This document shows positions 17,706-26,954 of a stretch of DNA of 64,000 bases, one piece after another. The stretch spans positions 1 to 64,000 of the forward strand of contig NZ_AUBX01000014.1 of the NCBI RefSeq assembly GCF_000429465.1, read 5' to 3'. The DNA comes from Algoriphagus vanfongensis DSM 17529. GTDB lineage: Bacteria; Bacteroidota; Bacteroidia; Cytophagales; Cyclobacteriaceae. The notes under the pieces are model-generated. The model saw only the letters and a program-made list of their open reading frames with translations. It had not been told where the DNA came from and searched no databases. Every line of letters begins with the position of its first letter. Position 1 is the first letter of the stretch. The position numbers and the translations under genes are program-made.

Positions 17706-18436
17706 GGCAATTCGATTTTTCGCACATCTTGTATGACTTCTGTAAACTCATCTGGTCGACTGATCAAATAGTCAATCTTTTGAGCTACAAGACTCGGAGA
17801 AGTCAACTCTCCATTTTCCTTGAAATCCTTGAATTTTTCGATTTCCGGAAAATCCGATTCCTGCGCTTCTCTGATCTCCTGCTGCATCTCTGTATCCACA
17901 ATCCCCGGAGCTAAGCTATAAAATCGGAAATTTTCATTCTGATTCTCCTTTGCTGCTACTAGTGTAAACATCGCCAAAGCCGCCTTGGTACTGCAATACC
18001 CTCCCCAGCCGGATACTGCTCTATAGGCTGCTCCCGAACTGATATTAATCAAGGTTTTTTGAGCATCCTGAAATTTATAGGATTTGATAAAGGAGTTGGT
18101 CAGAAACATCGGAGCAAGCAAATTCAGGTTGACCTGGGTGCGTAGCTCAGCCGGATGCAGGCTACCTATTGCTTTGATTTGGCCTATCCAACCGGCATTG
18201 TTGATGAGGATAAGTTTATTGAAATTCCCGATAGGAAATAAGTTTTCAAGCTCGGATTGCACTTCTTCCAGCTCTGAGAGATCGATGGACAGCTGGGTCA
18301 ACCTTGGATGTTCGAGATCAATTTTTGTACGGGAAACAGCCAAAATTTCTACATCTTCTTTGGCCAGAAAATGGTCAAGAATCGCTTTCCCGAGGCCTTT
18401 GCTATGGCCAGTGAGGATCAACAGTGTTTTAGACAT
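17702..18436 (-). CDS. Short-chain dehydrogenase/reductase family protein
   Basis: 244 aa Rossmann-fold NAD(P)H oxidoreductase. The cofactor loop is TGHSKGLGKAI (9-19), where classical members have TGxxxGxG. NNAG is at 79-82, and the catalytic Ser (133/134 in NISSG), Tyr147 and Lys151 (YCSTK) are all present. An Arg at position 36 (AVSRTK) favours NADP. The sequence recalls the sepiapterin reductase/YueD group, but the substrate cannot be assigned. A -7 box TATATTTG lies just upstream (18456-18463), giving a short leader. Confidence 0.88.
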   Translation of the reverse strand: MSKTLLILTGHSKGLGKAILDHFLAKEDVEILAVSRTKIDLEHPRLTQLSIDLSELEEVQSELENLFPIGNFNKLILINNAGWIGQIKAIGSLHPAELRTQVNLNLLAPMFLTNSFIKSYKFQDAQKTLINISSGAAYRAVSGWGGYCSTKAALAMFTLVAAKENQNENFRFYSLAPGIVDTEMQQEIREAQESDFPEIEKFKDFKENGELTSPSLVAQKIDYLISRPDEFTEVIQDVRKIELP

Positions 18437-18455
18437 GGTTAGGTAGGGTGATCGT

Positions 18456-18463
18456 CAAATATA
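18456..18463 (-). promoter_or_regulatory. -7 box for the SDR gene
   Basis: TATATTTG on the minus strand is a full match to TAnnTTTG. The -33 element is weak: a TTTG (complement of 18477-18480) is only 13 bases away. The predicted start is about 12 bases before the ATG. Confidence 0.45.
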
Positions 18464-18509
18464 AAACACAATTCTTCAAAATAGGTTTTCTCTTTTTTGA
18501 AAGTCAAAA

Positions 18510-18536
18510 AAAGGGAAAGAATATGCTTCTTTCCCT
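18510..18536 (-). terminator. Terminator after hslU
   Basis: Stem AGGGAAAGAA / TTCTTTCCCT with a five-base loop and a run of seven T on the minus strand, directly after the hslU stop. Confidence 0.85.
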
Positions 18537-18543
18537 GAAATAG

Positions 18544-19938
18544 TTAGAGGATGTATTGGGACAAATCCCTGTTTTTGACAAGGGTACTGAGTCGGTCTTG
18601 GACCATTTCTTTGGTCACCATGATCTGGGAATTCGGCTCAATCGTATCTGGAACTTCAAATAGAAAATCATTAAGCAAGTGAGACATGACTGTGTGCAGT
18701 CTCCTAGCTCCGATATTTTCCACTTCCTGATTGATGAGAAAAGCCAATCTGGCGATTTCTTCGATCGCTTCATCGTTGAATTCCAAAAACACCTGCTCCG
18801 CTTCAAACAAAGCTTGATATTGCTTGGTCAGTGCATTCTTTGGCTCTCGCAAAATTCGAGAAAAATCCTCCTGAGTCAGGCTATTCAGTTCTACCCGAAT
18901 CGGAAATCTCCCCTGCAATTCGGGAATCAAATCAGATGGTTTACTCACATGAAAAGCACCCGCTGCGATAAATAGGATATGGTCCGTATTGATCACACCG
19001 TATTTAGTATTGACAGAAGAACCCTCCACGATAGGTAGCAAGTCCCGCTGAACTCCTTCACGACTTACGTCTGGACCACCTCCATTTTTCCCGGATTTGG
19101 ACGCTATTTTATCAATTTCATCAATGAAAATAATTCCATTGTTTTCCGCCAGTTTGATCGCCTCCTCCTTGACTTCATCAAAATCAATCAATTTGGATAC
19201 CTCTTCTTCCAACAAAACCTTTCTGGCTTCTGCTATAGACAGCTTTCGCTTTTTAGTCTTTTTGGGCATCATACCAGATATCATATCCTGAAGCCCCGCC
19301 ATGCTGGCATCATCTAGCATTCCGTTTCCAATCATCCCCACTCCCACAGAAGAAGATGCTTTGACATTGATCTCGACTTTTCTATCATCTAGATCGCCAT
19401 TCCTGAGTTTTTCCCTGAATCTCTCTCGAGTTCTTTCATTCAATTCGGTATCGGATTCTGGCTCTTCGACCTCTCCTGCAGGTACAGTATTTTGTCTAAA
19501 ACCAGCTCCTTTGACTGGGGGAATCAAAATATCTAAAATGATTTCCTCCACAGCCTCTGCAGCTTTGGCTTTTACGCCCTCATTTTTCACTTCTCGCACC
19601 AAATGAACTGCCTGCTCCACCAAATCTCTCACCATGCTCTCCACATCTCTGCCCACATACCCTACTTCCGTAAACTTGGAAGCCTCCACTTTAGTAAAAG
19701 GAGCCTGCGCTACTTTGGCCAATCTCCGAGCAATCTCGGTTTTACCCACACCGGTAGACCCGATCATCAGAATATTGTTTGGCACAATGTCTTTCTGAAT
19801 ATCGGATTTGACCATCATCCTACGCACTCTATTCCGTAAGGCGATCGCCACGTTCTTTTTGGCGTCTTTTTGCCCAATGATATATTTATCCAGCTCCGCT
19901 ACGATTTGTTTTGGAGTCAATGAAAATGCTGATTCCAT
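18544..19938 (-). CDS. hslU: ATP-dependent protease ATPase subunit HslU
   Basis: 464 aa AAA+ unfoldase of the HslUV (ClpYQ) protease. Walker A is GSTGVGKTE (60-68), Walker B is IIFIDEIDKIA, and SRFPIRVEL-like sensor residues follow (GRFPIRVEL). The acidic, variable I domain lies between about 110 and 240. The C-terminal tail is DLSQYIL; the final residues of HslU insert into HslV to open it. The peptidase gene hslV is not next to hslU here or anywhere in the window, unlike the usual hslVU pair. Lies 82 bases downstream of lon, same strand, with a weak hairpin between. Confidence 0.96.
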   Translation of the reverse strand: MESAFSLTPKQIVAELDKYIIGQKDAKKNVAIALRNRVRRMMVKSDIQKDIVPNNILMIGSTGVGKTEIARRLAKVAQAPFTKVEASKFTEVGYVGRDVESMVRDLVEQAVHLVREVKNEGVKAKAAEAVEEIILDILIPPVKGAGFRQNTVPAGEVEEPESDTELNERTRERFREKLRNGDLDDRKVEINVKASSSVGVGMIGNGMLDDASMAGLQDMISGMMPKKTKKRKLSIAEARKVLLEEEVSKLIDFDEVKEEAIKLAENNGIIFIDEIDKIASKSGKNGGGPDVSREGVQRDLLPIVEGSSVNTKYGVINTDHILFIAAGAFHVSKPSDLIPELQGRFPIRVELNSLTQEDFSRILREPKNALTKQYQALFEAEQVFLEFNDEAIEEIARLAFLINQEVENIGARRLHTVMSHLLNDFLFEVPDTIEPNSQIMVTKEMVQDRLSTLVKNRDLSQYIL

Positions 19939-19990
19939 AGTATGTTTTTTGTTGTGGTTTAGTTTTGCTCTGTCTTGAGTAAAAGACAGA

Positions 19991-20012
19991 AAAGGAGCCT
20001 GGTGACTCCTTT
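19991..20012 (-). terminator. Hairpin after lon, weak terminator
   Basis: Stem AAAGGAG / CTCCTTT with an eight-base loop, followed on the minus strand by TCTGTCTTTT. Some read-through into hslU is likely. Confidence 0.5.
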
Positions 20013-20020
20013 ATCTATTT

Positions 20021-22492
20021 TTATTTTCCATTTTCGGCATGGAATGTAAACTGAAGAGGCTTGTCGACCTTGTTTTTCAGAAGAGCAATATCCAAGACCT
20101 CTTCCACTCGATCTACAAAGTGAAATTCAACTCCTTTGATGTACTGCTCGTCGATCTCTTCAATATCTCTAATGTTCTTTTTGCACAATATGATTTCTTT
20201 GATACCAGCCCTTTTTGCTGCCAAAATCTTTTCTTTGATACCACCCACAGGCATGACTTTACCGATCAGGCTGATCTCTCCAGTCATCGCAATTTTTGAT
20301 TTAATTTTCCTTTGGGTATAGACAGAAGCCATAGCAGTCAGCATCGTGATACCAGCCGAAGGCCCATCTTTAGGTACTGCACCCGCAGGAATATGGATAT
20401 GCAAATCATACTGGTCAAAGACCCGGTGATCAATTCCTAAAATTTCGGCTTTGGACTTCAAGTAAGAAAGTGCCGTCATGGCGGATTCTTTCATCACATC
20501 TCCCAGCTGTCCTGACAGGGTCAATTTCCCTTTCCCTCGACTTAGGCTGGATTCAATAAATAAAATTTCACCACCGACACTGGTCCAAGCGAGCCCCGTG
20601 ACGACTCCTGCTACAGAATTGTCCTGATAAGACTCCTTGTCAAAAATCTCCGAACCCAAAATCTTCCGTACCGCATTTGGAGTGATTTTCGAATCGTATT
20701 CCTCCTCCATCGCTATAGATTTGGCGACATTCCGGATGACCTTCCCGATAGCTCTTTCAAGATTTCTAACACCAGACTCACGAGTATAATCTTCAATGAG
20801 CTTGATCAAAGATGCCTTGTCAAACCGTACTTGGGTAGCTTTGAGACCATGCTCTTTTCGCTGCTTTGGCACTAGATGTCTTTTGGCGATTTCTACTTTT
20901 TCCTCTTGGGTATAGCCAGTGACTTCAATGATCTCCATCCTATCTCTAAGAGCTGGCTGGATTGTATCCAATGAGTTGGCTGTAGCAATAAATAGCACCT
21001 TGCTCAGATCGTAGTCCACTTCAAGATAGTTGTCCAGAAAAGCAAAGTTTTGCTCTGGATCCAACACTTCCAAAAAGGCGGAACTAGGATCACCTCTGAA
21101 ATCAGAAGAAAGTTTATCAATCTCATCCAGAACAAATACCGGATTGGAGATCTTGACCTTCTTCATATTCTGAATGATCTTACCGGGCATGGCTCCTACA
21201 TAGGTTTTTCGATGGCCCCTGATCTCAGCTTCATCGTGCAATCCCCCTAAGGACATCCGAATGTATTTCCTCCCCAACGCAGCCGCGATAGATTTCCCCA
21301 AGGAAGTCTTCCCTACTCCTGGAGGGCCATAGAGACATAGAATTGGTCCTTTCAGATCATTTTTAAGCTTGAGCACTGCCAAGTATTCGATGATTCTTTC
21401 TTTGACTTTTTCCAGCCCAAAGTGATCCGAATCCAATATTTTCTTGGCATTCTTGAGATCAAAATTATCCTGGGTCAGTTCATTCCACGGCAACTCGACC
21501 ATCGTCTCAGCATAGTTGAGCGCAATAGGATACTCAGCCGCCGAAGGATTGATTCTCAATATTTTATCTAATTCCTTATCGAAATGTTTGGCTACTTCAG
21601 CAGGCCAATTTTTCTTGGCTCCACGTGCTCTAAGATCTTCTACTTCTTTCTCTGGACCTTCCTCTCCCAGCTCAGTCTGTAGGACTTTCATCTGCTGACG
21701 GAGGAAATAATCCCGCTGCTGCTGGTCGATATCAGTATGCACCTTCTTCTGAATCTCAGACTTCAATTCCAGCATCTGGATATCCTTCATCATCAATTCC
21801 AAGAGCAAGGTAGCACGCTCCACACCATCGTTAATTTCCAATAGTTTTTGCTTCGCCTCTACGGATGCATTGATATTCGAAGAAAGAAAATGGGTAAGGA
21901 AAGGAGTGTTATCAATATTATCCAGAGCAACCTGAGCCTCTCGAGGAATCTCAGGATTCAAATGCATGATTCGGGTAGCCGCTTCCTTGAGAGATTCTTC
22001 CAAAGCAGTAATCTTCTTGGAGCTTTTCGGGAAGTTCTCTTCCAAATAATCCACCTTGGCAATGAAATATGGATCGTCAGTCACCTGCTCGCGCACGGCA
22101 AACCTCTTTTTCCCTTGAATGATTATCGTCGTATTACCATCTGGCAAGACGATCATTTTAATGATTTTGGCCAAGGTCCCGACTTGATAGATGTCCTCCC
22201 ATCCTGGATCATCGGTATTGGGATTGATCTGGGCGCAGACGCCGATCATCTTATCACCCTTCTGGGCTTTTTTCACCAATTTGATGGAGCGCTGCCGACC
22301 TACCGTGATTGGGATTACTACCCCTGGAAACAACACCGTGTTTCTGACGGATAAAATCGGAATTTCTTCACCAAAAGCTTCTTTCCCCTGCTGCTCGTCC
22401 TCCTCATCTGTGATCAACTGGATCAGATCTCCTTCTCCAGCATACTCACCAACCATCAGATTTTCAAACAGGGAATTTTCGAATAGACTCAT
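20021..22492 (-). CDS. lon: ATP-dependent Lon protease
   Basis: 823 aa, slightly longer than the 784 of E. coli mainly through an acidic N-terminal extension (1-40). It degrades misfolded and some regulatory proteins. The N-terminal substrate domain begins with IPILSVRNTVLFPGVV. Walker A is GPPGVGKT (389-396) and Walker B is VFVLDEIDKL. The protease domain has catalytic Ser712 in KDGPSAGIT and Lys755 in GGIKEKILAAK. ATG start at 22492. Between lon and rseP lie a hairpin and possible regulatory DNA. It belongs to the dense group of protein quality control genes. Confidence 0.97.
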   Translation of the reverse strand: MSLFENSLFENLMVGEYAGEGDLIQLITDEEDEQQGKEAFGEEIPILSVRNTVLFPGVVIPITVGRQRSIKLVKKAQKGDKMIGVCAQINPNTDDPGWEDIYQVGTLAKIIKMIVLPDGNTTIIIQGKKRFAVREQVTDDPYFIAKVDYLEENFPKSSKKITALEESLKEAATRIMHLNPEIPREAQVALDNIDNTPFLTHFLSSNINASVEAKQKLLEINDGVERATLLLELMMKDIQMLELKSEIQKKVHTDIDQQQRDYFLRQQMKVLQTELGEEGPEKEVEDLRARGAKKNWPAEVAKHFDKELDKILRINPSAAEYPIALNYAETMVELPWNELTQDNFDLKNAKKILDSDHFGLEKVKERIIEYLAVLKLKNDLKGPILCLYGPPGVGKTSLGKSIAAALGRKYIRMSLGGLHDEAEIRGHRKTYVGAMPGKIIQNMKKVKISNPVFVLDEIDKLSSDFRGDPSSAFLEVLDPEQNFAFLDNYLEVDYDLSKVLFIATANSLDTIQPALRDRMEIIEVTGYTQEEKVEIAKRHLVPKQRKEHGLKATQVRFDKASLIKLIEDYTRESGVRNLERAIGKVIRNVAKSIAMEEEYDSKITPNAVRKILGSEIFDKESYQDNSVAGVVTGLAWTSVGGEILFIESSLSRGKGKLTLSGQLGDVMKESAMTALSYLKSKAEILGIDHRVFDQYDLHIHIPAGAVPKDGPSAGITMLTAMASVYTQRKIKSKIAMTGEISLIGKVMPVGGIKEKILAAKRAGIKEIILCKKNIRDIEEIDEQYIKGVEFHFVDRVEEVLDIALLKNKVDKPLQFTFHAENGK

Positions 22493-22623
22493 ATAGACAT
22501 TTTGACAGACAAGCTGTCGTGTTTTAGCTAAAATATAAAAGGAACCCTCAATTTACGAAGGTTCCTCGGTAAAGTTCAATGCCTGTGCCAATGCATGGAA
22601 TGGGTCAGAATGGCAGATATAAA

Positions 22624-22648
22624 AAAAGCCAGGCTCTCAACCTGGCTT
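22624..22648 (-). terminator. Terminator after rseP
   Basis: Stem AAGCCAGG / CCTGGCTT with a seven-base loop and a run of T on the minus strand, just after the rseP stop. Confidence 0.8.
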
Positions 22649-22671
22649 CAGTACTTTGACAAAATAAGTTG

Positions 22672-23991
22672 TCACTCTCCCATAAATATCTTTAGGATAT
22701 CATTCCCGATAACAAAGACCATCAAAACCAGCAAAATAGCCATTCCCACTTTTTGGGCATTCTCCAAAAACTTGTCAGAAGGAGCTTTCCCAGAGATCAT
22801 TTCATATAGCAAAAACATCACATGCCCACCATCCAAAGCTGGAATAGGGAGCAAATTCATAAAGGCCAAAATCATGGATATCAATCCTGTAATACTCCAG
22901 AATTTAGTCCAGTCCCACACATCACCGTAGATCTTGGCCATGCCGATAGGACCGCTCACATTTCTCGCAGAGACTTCTCCAGTAAACATTTTACCCATGG
23001 CTCTAGCATTCAAGATCACTACTCCAAAGGCTTTTTCGGCACCTTTGACCAAGGACTCTCCCACTCCAAAGCTTCTTTTGACTGGCTCTATCAAAATATT
23101 GGCTACAATCCCAATTCTCTGATCTTCGGCCACTAGAATAGAAAGCGTATCAACATCACCTTGGCTCTGAATCACAATCTCAGCGTTTTTATTTTCATAG
23201 CCCTCCAAAGCTTCCCTCATTTCATGAAAATAATCGACCTTTTGACCATTCACTGCCAAAATTTTATCTCCAACCTTCACACCTGCTTTCTCCGCTTCGC
23301 TGCCTTCATCGACCACGCCTACGTCAAATGGAAATCTTAGAGAAACAAACTTGGTAAATGATTCATCAGAATTAAAAGTATTGATAAAACCTTTCGGAAT
23401 TTCAATCTTCAATTGCTCTCCATTCCGCTCGACAGTATAGTAGCCATTTTCGCTCAGAAGCACTTTGCCACTTGTGAGGTCTCCCAGACTCTTATAGGGT
23501 TCGCCATTCACGTCTAGGATTTTATCTCCAGTCTGCAAGCCGATGGCTTCAGCATATTCATAGGCGACAATTCCGTTTTCGATCACTTGATCTCGAGAGT
23601 AATAGGTTTCGCCATTATTGTAGACCATGAAAAAGAAAATCACAATCCCCGTAATCACATTGACGATAATCCCTCCTAACATCACAATCAGACGCTGCCA
23701 AGCTGGCTTGGAGCGAAACTCCCAAGGCTGAGGTTCAGCGGACATCTGCTCGGTATCCATGGACTCATCCACCATCCCGGAGATCTTCACAAATCCACCC
23801 AAAGGAATGGCTCCTATCGAATATTCTGTCTCACCCCATTGAAATCCTGCGATTTTTGGAGGAAAACCAATTGAAAACTTTTCTACTCGCATGCCAAACA
23901 TCTTGGCAGTCAATAAGTGACCCAATTCGTGTAGCCCCACCAAGATCGACAATCCTAGGAGCAATTGGCCCACCATAATCAATGTATCCAT
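22672..23991 (-). CDS. rseP: Site-2 zinc metalloprotease RseP
   Basis: 439 aa intramembrane protease. The zinc site HELGH (His21, Glu22, His25) is in the first membrane helix and the third ligand is Asp387 in PIPALDGGH. Two PDZ-like segments lie between them (about 120-200 and 215-285), and there are four likely membrane helices. In E. coli RseP cleaves the anti-sigma factor RseA and clears remnant signal peptides; which substrate is used here is unknown, since no anti-sigma gene is in the window. Its ATG shares one base with the dxr stop, so dxr and rseP are coupled, as in many bacteria. Confidence 0.95.
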   Translation of the reverse strand: MDTLIMVGQLLLGLSILVGLHELGHLLTAKMFGMRVEKFSIGFPPKIAGFQWGETEYSIGAIPLGGFVKISGMVDESMDTEQMSAEPQPWEFRSKPAWQRLIVMLGGIIVNVITGIVIFFFMVYNNGETYYSRDQVIENGIVAYEYAEAIGLQTGDKILDVNGEPYKSLGDLTSGKVLLSENGYYTVERNGEQLKIEIPKGFINTFNSDESFTKFVSLRFPFDVGVVDEGSEAEKAGVKVGDKILAVNGQKVDYFHEMREALEGYENKNAEIVIQSQGDVDTLSILVAEDQRIGIVANILIEPVKRSFGVGESLVKGAEKAFGVVILNARAMGKMFTGEVSARNVSGPIGMAKIYGDVWDWTKFWSITGLISMILAFMNLLPIPALDGGHVMFLLYEMISGKAPSDKFLENAQKVGMAILLVLMVFVIGNDILKIFMGE

Positions 23992-25157
23992 TATACGTTA
24001 CGCTTTATTAGTTTCTCTGTAATTTCTCTTGCCTGCTGATCAGACGCCACGTAGTCTTCCAAAGTAGGATGTGACACAAAGGACGCCCTTTCTAGAGTTT
24101 CACCGATCAGATCGGACATTTCCAAAAAGCCTACTTCTTCATGGAGAAAAGCCGCGACGGCTATCTCATTGGCGGCATTGAGCACACAAGGAGCGTTCCC
24201 TCCTTTTGCCAGGGCGTCATATGCCAACTGTAGGTTTTTGAAAGTCTTGAGGTCTGGTTGTTCGAAAGTCAAATTGGGGTAGTTGATAAAATCAAATCGC
24301 TCCAAATTACTTTTCAATCGATGTGGGTAACTCAATGCAAACTGAATGGGAATACGCATATCCGGCAAGCCAAGTTGTGCTTTGATCGATCCATCCTCAA
24401 ACTGCACCAATGAATGAATGATGCTTTGGGGATGTACCACTACATCGATCTGCTCATTTTTCAGACCAAAAAGCCATTTGGCTTCAATCACCTCCAGGCC
24501 TTTGTTCATCAAGGAAGCAGAGTCAATGGTGATCTTGGCTCCCATCTCCCAGTTAGGATGCTTCAGTGCCTGAGCTTTGGTCACTGTCTCCAAATAAGCA
24601 CGATCTTTTCCTCTGAAAGGCCCTCCGGAAGCAGTTAATATGATCTTTTCAATAGGATTGTGAAACTCACCCACCAAACATTGGAAAATCGCAGAATGCT
24701 CTGAATCCACCGGGTAGATATTGACCCCGTATTCTTTGGCCAGCTGCGTGATGATCTCTCCTGCGACGACAAGCGTCTCCTTATTGGCCAGGGCAATTTG
24801 CTTCCCAGCTTTGATCGCATGCACAGTAGGAATCAATCCCGAATAACCCACCAATGCGGTCAGGACCACATCTATCCCATCCATTTCCACGACTTGAGCG
24901 AGTGCTTTTTGTCCAGCAAAAACCTTGATATCATGAGGAATCAAAGCTTCTTTGACAGAAGGATAAAGGGATTCATTGCCGATGACGACGGCATTGGGAC
25001 GAAATTCCAATGCCTGATTGATCAGGAGTTCACTGTTATTTTGAGCCGTGAGCACTTCCACTTCGAAAGTCTCCGGATGCTGACGGATCACCTCCAGGGT
25101 TTGAGTACCAATACTTCCGGTGCTACCCAGGATGGCTACACGCTTCGCTTCTGTCAT
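23991..25157 (-). CDS. dxr: 1-deoxy-D-xylulose 5-phosphate reductoisomerase
   Basis: 388 aa, normal length. It converts DXP to 2-C-methyl-D-erythritol 4-phosphate with NADPH, the first committed step of the MEP route to isoprenoids. The NADPH-binding loop is GSTGSIGTQTLEVI (11-24), ALANKETLVVAG and PVDSEHSAIFQCL mark the metal and substrate region, and TASGGPFRG lies in the flexible loop. Conserved NKGLEVIEA is also present. First gene of the dxr-rseP unit; divergent from the second degP-like gene across a 210-base region in which no full promoter match was seen. Confidence 0.97.
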   Translation of the reverse strand: MTEAKRVAILGSTGSIGTQTLEVIRQHPETFEVEVLTAQNNSELLINQALEFRPNAVVIGNESLYPSVKEALIPHDIKVFAGQKALAQVVEMDGIDVVLTALVGYSGLIPTVHAIKAGKQIALANKETLVVAGEIITQLAKEYGVNIYPVDSEHSAIFQCLVGEFHNPIEKIILTASGGPFRGKDRAYLETVTKAQALKHPNWEMGAKITIDSASLMNKGLEVIEAKWLFGLKNEQIDVVVHPQSIIHSLVQFEDGSIKAQLGLPDMRIPIQFALSYPHRLKSNLERFDFINYPNLTFEQPDLKTFKNLQLAYDALAKGGNAPCVLNAANEIAVAAFLHEEVGFLEMSDLIGETLERASFVSHPTLEDYVASDQQAREITEKLIKRNV

Positions 25158-25367
25158 TCTATTGTAAAATTGAAAAAAACAAAACCTTAGGCTCTAGGCA
25201 AAGGTTTGATTCATAGGCTGACAAAATTACAAGATGCTGAGACTTTTCCTTGAACAAATCGTCAGTTTTTGCAGATCGGAAAAATATTTGCGATGAAAAA
25301 TTCTTAAATGATGTGAATTTGACCATCCAAACAGCATTTAGGTCGTCAATTTGAAAAAACAATTGGT

Positions 25368-26807
25368 ATGAAAAATTTTCTAAAAACAACCGGAATCTCT
25401 TTCGCCGCTGGGATTGCCGGAGCAGCGCTCTGGACTACTATCACTACCAGCCAAGTCCAGCCAGACATTACCGTTGCACCAAATCAACAGGAACAAGTCG
25501 GGCAGTTTGCCAATTTTTCCACCTCACATGCTGAGCGAAGCAATCCTCCAATCTCATTTGTGGAAGCTTCGGAAAACAGCACCGAATCGGTAGTTTTCAT
25601 CAAAAATTTCTCTGGTAGTGATCCGAGAAGGTATAGTATGTTTGACTACTTTTTTGGAAATGGCCCAACCCAGCAAGTCAGCACCGGATCTGGCGTGATC
25701 ATCTCTGGAGATGGCTATATTGTGACCAATAACCATGTGATTGATCGTGCCGAGACGATCGAGGTCGTTCACAAAAAGCAAACCTATCAGGCCCGATTGG
25801 TAGGAACAGATAAAAATACCGATATCGCGGTTCTCAAAATAGAAGGAGAAAATCTTCCTGCAATCAAAAAGGGCTCCTCCCGAGATCTAAAAATTGGAGA
25901 ATGGGTGTTGGCAGTTGGAAATCCTTTTAACCTGACCTCTACAGTCACAGCCGGAATCGTCTCGGCCAAAGAACGTCAAATCAATATCCTTGGCGGAGAT
26001 TTTCCTTTGGAAAGCTTCATTCAGACGGATGCTCCTATCAACCCTGGAAATTCAGGTGGTGCGCTGGTCAATGTCTCTGGAGAATTAGTTGGAATCAATA
26101 CCGCGATCCTTTCACGAACTGGGTCATACACTGGATATGGATTTGCAGTCCCCGTAGATATCGCGCTGAAAGTAGCCAATGATCTGATCCAATATGGTGA
26201 AGTCCAAAAAGCCATCCCGGGAATCGATGCAGTAGAGATCACTCCAGAATTGGCTGAAGAAATGGACATCCGATCTCTGGATGGAGTGATTGTGACGCAT
26301 GTCATCAAAGGTGGAGCCGCAGAGCAAGGAGGATTGCAGCGCAATGATGTCATCACCAGGCTGGGAGATCAACCGATAACAGGAATGGGAAGTTTTGAAG
26401 AAGCACTTTCTTATTACTATCCTGGTGAAAAAATGCCAGTGACTTACACTCGTGCAGGCCAACAACAATCCACTTCTTTGACCCTTCAAAATCTGGAGGG
26501 AAGCACAGGAATCCTGAAAAGGGAATATTATAGCTCCAGACTACTTGGAGCTCGTCTGGAAGCTGTCAACACCATCGAGAAAGATAGATTAGATATCGAT
26601 TATGGTATCAAAATCACAGCTCTTAGCCGCGGCTATTTGAGAGATTTGGGATTGAGAGATGGATTTGTGATCACTCAAATCAATAGAGAACCTGCGCGTG
26701 ATCCGAAAAAAGTAGGTGAATACCTGGAGAATTATAGTGGTAGATTACTATTGGAAGGAGTCGCTTCCAATGGACAGCCTTTCATGCAGAGTTACAATGT
26801 GAGGTAA
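25368..26807 (+). CDS. DegP/HtrA family serine protease (second copy)
   Basis: 479 aa paralogue of the protein at 12070-13569. An N-terminal signal or anchor (about 6-27) leads to a protease domain with the full triad: His123 (TNNHVIDRA), Asp152 (NTDIAVLKI) and Ser229 (NPGNSGGAL). A PDZ domain covers about 265-370 (GVIVTHVIKGGAAEQGGLQ), and a second, weaker one about 390-479. The sensor loop MFDYFFGNG (91-99) differs from that of the first copy, so the two may respond to different misfolding signals. Stands alone, divergent from dxr, ending at a strong terminator shared with susD. Confidence 0.93.
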   Translation: MKNFLKTTGISFAAGIAGAALWTTITTSQVQPDITVAPNQQEQVGQFANFSTSHAERSNPPISFVEASENSTESVVFIKNFSGSDPRRYSMFDYFFGNGPTQQVSTGSGVIISGDGYIVTNNHVIDRAETIEVVHKKQTYQARLVGTDKNTDIAVLKIEGENLPAIKKGSSRDLKIGEWVLAVGNPFNLTSTVTAGIVSAKERQINILGGDFPLESFIQTDAPINPGNSGGALVNVSGELVGINTAILSRTGSYTGYGFAVPVDIALKVANDLIQYGEVQKAIPGIDAVEITPELAEEMDIRSLDGVIVTHVIKGGAAEQGGLQRNDVITRLGDQPITGMGSFEEALSYYYPGEKMPVTYTRAGQQQSTSLTLQNLEGSTGILKREYYSSRLLGARLEAVNTIEKDRLDIDYGIKITALSRGYLRDLGLRDGFVITQINREPARDPKKVGEYLENYSGRLLLEGVASNGQPFMQSYNVR

Positions 26808-26893
26808 AAGAACCATTCACTTTTGCGCATTTCGTTGAAATCAGTTTGATTCACAGCCTATTTCAAGAGAGTTGAAGTCCAAATTTCCGAAAT

Positions 26894-26930
26894 AAAAAAA
26901 GCCTTCCGAATTGATTTTCGGAAGGCTTTT
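26894..26930 (+). terminator. Bidirectional terminator between degP-like gene and susD
   Basis: Long stem AAAAAGCCTTCCGAA with TTTCGGAAGGCTTTT, a short loop, A and T runs on opposite sides. It serves two convergent genes. Confidence 0.9.
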
Positions 26931-26954
26931 CAATTAGTTGATAATCCTACAGGA

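Noticed and set aside
22540..22566. Hairpin AGGAACC / GGTTCCT upstream of lon as an additional terminator
   Set aside because: The loop is 12-13 bases, the stem is short, and a better terminator for rseP already lies at 22624-22648; its meaning is unclear.
22571..22600. Sigma-54-like promoter upstream of lon (TGGCAC-N5-TTGA on the minus strand)
   Set aside because: The -12 element should be GC and is GA, and no sigma-54 activator or enhancer site was seen. One near-match in AT-rich noncoding DNA is expected by chance.
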